A stretch of DNA of 64,000 nucleotides, from positions 22,990 to 86,989 of the forward strand of contig JAUNUF010000002.1 in the NCBI GenBank assembly GCA_030538315.1, given 5' to 3'. The notes under the pieces were generated by a model. The model did not search any database, was not told where the DNA came from, and worked only from the letters and a program-made list of their open reading frames with translations. Made by a program: the position numbers and the translations under genes. The stretch is from Propionibacteriaceae bacterium (GTDB taxonomy: Bacteria; Actinomycetota; Actinomycetes; Propionibacteriales; Propionibacteriaceae). This document shows positions 61,789-64,000 of the stretch, piece by piece. Numbering within the stretch: the first letter of the stretch is position 1; each line of letters starts with the position of its first letter.

Positions 61789-62813
61789 CGGGCGGCCTTC
61801 AGCTTTCCGGTGAGCAGGAGCAGGAGGAAGACGGTGCCGCCGAGGACGCCGGAGATGGTGCCCACGGGGATTTCGTAGGGGTAGTTGATGGTGCGGGCCA
61901 GCAGATCGCAGATGAGCACGAAGCCGGCGCCGAACAGGGCGGTCCAGGCGATGCTGCGGCGGAGGTTGTCGCCGAGCCACATGGCGATGAGGTTGGGGAT
62001 GATAAGGCCCACGAAGCCGATGGCGCCCACGACGACGAGCGTGATGGCAGAAGCGGCTGCCACCAGACCGAGGCCGAGGTTGAGGGTGGTCTTGTAGGAG
62101 AGGCCCAGTGAGGTCGCCTGCTCCTCGCCCAGTGCCGCGACCGTGAACCGGTCGGCGAACAGCCACAGCACCACGCCGACGATGGCCAGCAGCCACAGCA
62201 GCTCGTAGCGGCCGCGCAGGACGCCGGAGAAATCGCCCTGCATCCAGATGCCGAGGCTCTGCAGCAGGTCGAACTGATACGCGACGAAGGTGGTGCCGGC
62301 CGAGATCACGCCGGCCAGCATGATGCCGACGAGCGGCACGGCCACGATCGGAGCCCGCGGGGGGAGTGCCCGGATGAGGCGGACGAACACGGCCGTGCCA
62401 GCCAAGGCGGTGATGATGGCGATGATCATCTTGACCCACAGCGGCGCCGCGGGGAACACCATGACGGCGATCAGGATGCCCACGCCCGCAGATTCGGAGG
62501 TGCCCACCGTCGTGGGTTCGACGAATCGGTTGCGCACGAGTAGCTGCATGAGCAGGCCGGAGAGCGCGAGTGCCGCGCCGGCCAGCAGGACCGCGATGGT
62601 GCGGGGGATGCGGGAAGCGAAGAGGTTGAGGCGCTGCTGCTCGGTGGCGGAGCCCGAGATGAAGTCCCACGGAGAGAGATCCGCCACGCCGACGAACAGC
62701 GAGACGAGGGCCAGCAGCGCGAGCGTCACAACGGCAGCGAGCCCGCCGGCCCACCCCCGGCGTGCGGGGGTGGCGGCGGGCTGGCGCTTGGTGCGCTCGG
62801 CTGTCAGGGTCAC
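61785..62813 (-). CDS. Iron-siderophore ABC importer permease (FecCD), first subunit
   Basis: 342 residues, FecCD family with about nine to ten helices. Landmarks SRIPRTIAVLLAGAALALSG, EEQATSLGLSYKTTLNLGLG (coupling loop) and VGAIGFVGLIIPNLIAMWLG. GTG start overlapping the stop of the binding-protein gene (GTGA). Forms the membrane channel with the second permease. Confidence 0.94.
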   Translation of the reverse strand: MTLTAERTKRQPAATPARRGWAGGLAAVVTLALLALVSLFVGVADLSPWDFISGSATEQQRLNLFASRIPRTIAVLLAGAALALSGLLMQLLVRNRFVEPTTVGTSESAGVGILIAVMVFPAAPLWVKMIIAIITALAGTAVFVRLIRALPPRAPIVAVPLVGIMLAGVISAGTTFVAYQFDLLQSLGIWMQGDFSGVLRGRYELLWLLAIVGVVLWLFADRFTVAALGEEQATSLGLSYKTTLNLGLGLVAAASAITLVVVGAIGFVGLIIPNLIAMWLGDNLRRSIAWTALFGAGFVLICDLLARTINYPYEIPVGTISGVLGGTVFLLLLLTGKLKAAR

Positions 62814-63763
62814 AGCTCTGCGGCCACCTGGTTGATCATTTCGACGGCGTTGTTGACGCCGTGGATGATGATGTACCAGCGCTGGCCATCGAGGTAGATG
62901 ACGTCGCCGTTCTTCCAGGCGTTGGTGGTGGCCATCAGTTCGTTGTCGAGCACCTGCTTGGCGGCGGTGCCCTCCTCGCCGATGGCGGCGTCGCGGTCGA
63001 CGACGAACAGCCGGTCCGGATTGGCCTGCTGGATCGCCTCGAAGGAGATGGCATCGCCGTGGGCCTCGGCCTCGACGTCGGAGATGGTGGGCTCCAGGCC
63101 GAGGTCGTTGAACAGGGCGTTGTAGCGCGACTGGGTGCCGTGCACCGAGACCTTGCCGCCGGAGGTCATCAGCACCATGGCGTTCTTGTCGTCGGCCTTG
63201 TCCTTGGCGGCGGCGATGGCGTCCTCAAGCTCCTTGAGTTCGGCCTTGGCCTGCTCTTCGGTGCCGGTTGCCTGGGCGATGATGTCCGTGGCGTAGGCCA
63301 CGCCGTCGTAGAAGGACTTGGAGTAGTCGTAGGTGATGTCGACGGTGGGGGCGATCTTGCCCAGCTCGGGAACGTGCTTGGCAGAACGGAAGCCGGCGAC
63401 GATGAGATCGGGCTGCAGCGCCGCGATCGCCTCGAAGTTTGGCTCCTGGAGCGTGCCGACGTCGGTGGTCGCGTCCGTGTTGTAGGCGCTCACGGCATCG
63501 GGGATGTAGCCGCCCTTGGGGACGCCGATGACGGATTCGCCGGCGCCGAGGGCATCGATGGTGTCGAGGGCACCGAAATCGAGGACGACGATCTTGCTCG
63601 CCGCGCCGTCGAGTTCGGCGGTGCCCTGGGTGTGGGTGATGGAGATGGTCTCGGCGGGCGTGGTGTCGCCCGCTGCCGGGGCATTATCGGGTGTGCCGCA
63701 GGCCGTGAGGGCCAGGGCGCCGGCCGCCGCGAGGGCGGTGAGGATGCGCAGGGTCTGCTTCAT
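62810..63763 (-). CDS. Iron-siderophore ABC importer substrate-binding lipoprotein
   Basis: 317 residues. Lipoprotein signal with lipobox LALTACGTPD (Cys22), then a class III binding-protein fold: ISITHTQGTAELDGAASKIV, NFEAIAALQPDLIVAGFRSA, a central backbone helix and the closing IHGVNNAVEMINQVAAEL. FecB/FepB family; binds a ferric siderophore outside the membrane. First gene of the operon, directly behind the iron box. Ligand type (catecholate or hydroxamate) cannot be read from sequence. Confidence 0.94.
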   Translation of the reverse strand: MKQTLRILTALAAAGALALTACGTPDNAPAAGDTTPAETISITHTQGTAELDGAASKIVVLDFGALDTIDALGAGESVIGVPKGGYIPDAVSAYNTDATTDVGTLQEPNFEAIAALQPDLIVAGFRSAKHVPELGKIAPTVDITYDYSKSFYDGVAYATDIIAQATGTEEQAKAELKELEDAIAAAKDKADDKNAMVLMTSGGKVSVHGTQSRYNALFNDLGLEPTISDVEAEAHGDAISFEAIQQANPDRLFVVDRDAAIGEEGTAAKQVLDNELMATTNAWKNGDVIYLDGQRWYIIIHGVNNAVEMINQVAAEL

Positions 63764-63799
63764 CGGGAACTTTCCATGAGGAGGGGTCGTTGTCGCGAC

Positions 63800-63818
63800 T
63801 TAGGTAAGCCTAACCTCC
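63800..63818 (-). promoter_or_regulatory. DtxR/IdeR iron box over the siderophore operon promoter
   Basis: 19 bases matching the TTAGGTTAGGCTAACCTAA consensus at 16 positions when the central C/G is allowed. On the minus strand the promoter is TTGCGT (63831-63836), an 18-base spacer, then TAGGCT (63807-63812), so the box covers the -10. Iron-dependent repression of the importer follows from known DtxR/IdeR logic. Confidence 0.85.
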
Positions 63819-63855
63819 TCTATTAACGCTACGCAACTGTGACCAAAATCCGAAC

Positions 63856-63995
63856 GCTGGTTGAGGCTGGCTCGCCCGGGTGGTTGAGCCAGCGTGCGAT
63901 CGTTGAGCCTGGCTCCCGCGTTCGCCAAGTCGGGCTCCTTTCGCTGGTTGAGCCGGCCCCCCGAGCTTGCGAGGCGGGCCGTGTCGAAACCCCGG
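63856..63995. repeat. Dispersed E-type repeat cluster at the right edge
   Basis: Several partial GGTTGAG/GTTGAGCC copies (near 63858, 63879, 63901) lead into a full element: GCTGGTTGAGCC 63943-63954, CGAGCTTGCGAGG 63962-63974, GTGTCGAAACCCCGG 63981-63995. No gene is visible from 63764 to the window end (237 bases) apart from the iron-box promoter and this repeat. Confidence 0.75.
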
Positions 63996-64000
63996 AAACG

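Noticed and set aside
60793-62754. A 653-residue fusion of both FecCD permeases.
   Set aside because: The upstream half is an out-of-frame read of the first permease gene; the second permease starts at ATG 61788 with the usual 4-base overlap.

Overview
The window is GC-rich, gene-dense chromosomal DNA from an actinomycete. Two mycothiol-type amidase/deacetylase genes, a DtxR/IdeR-type iron box, leaderless promoters, and a gene order I recall from mycobacteria (rplY-pth-mfd-lipoprotein-mazG-eno-ftsB-DUF501-ppx, then greA-DUF4307-mca-YyaL and phoH-hemolysin III-uppS-xseBA-ispH) all point to Actinomycetota. The family is probably Propionibacteriales/Propionibacteriaceae, but that last step is inference. 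No plasmid or phage backbone and no CRISPR array was seen.

Layout. 0-2.4 kb: FtsX-type ABC permease whose ATPase partner lies off the left edge. 2.5-16.5 kb: housekeeping block (leuS, rplY, pth, mfd, SurA-like lipoprotein, mazG, eno, ftsB-like, DUF501, ppx, nitronate monooxygenase-like). 16.4-29.5 kb: flotillin with an NfeD-like partner, a short UAA-anticodon tRNA, a beta-CASP ribonuclease-like protein, YccA/Bax-inhibitor, two Nudix proteins, a neutral zinc metallopeptidase, a lipoprotein, a DisA_N (DAC-like) protein, YbaK, a MATE exporter, a PAC2 protein and an alpha/beta hydrolase. 30.1-32.6 kb: a small accessory island on the minus strand just downstream of msrA. 32.6-41.5 kb: msrA, ung, a DUF2089/adhesin-like pair, greA, mca, rhomboid, an ABC-derived chimeric pseudogene, YyaL/SPATA20-like and DUF1349. 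41.5-46.1 kb: GIY-YIG-like protein and a three-gene MacB-type ABC exporter with a CARDB-like adaptor. 46.2-59.9 kb: PhoH, PIG-L deacetylase, hemolysin III, uppS, DUF4245, xseB/xseA, ispH, ilvA, a beta-propeller membrane protein, rmuC and M18 aminopeptidase. 59.9-63.8 kb: a four-gene iron-siderophore ABC importer behind an iron box.

The most unusual part is 30.1-32.6 kb. It carries (i) two tandem copies of a two-gene module, a secreted protein with a toxin-like C-terminus plus a 101-residue partner; one copy is N-terminally truncated and the other has a likely one-base frameshift in its signal peptide; (ii) a fully overlapping operon of a ribbon-helix-helix protein, an 81-residue toxin-like protein and a GNAT acetyltransferase; (iii) a scar where a fragment of an RHH gene abuts a fragment of an msrA 3' end, so that msrA-3' sequence flanks about 1.6 kb of the island as a direct repeat. 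I read it as a small toxin/immunity island that has been repeatedly rearranged next to msrA.

Two window-wide patterns stand out. More than twenty genes have a TANNNT-like hexamer ending 6-7 nt before the start codon and no Shine-Dalgarno sequence, which predicts widespread leaderless transcription and fixes many starts. Several intergenic gaps hold short arrays built from one locus-specific 12-20 nt word in both orientations (four loci, four different words), alongside a separate dispersed GGTTGAGC...GTGTCGAAACC element.
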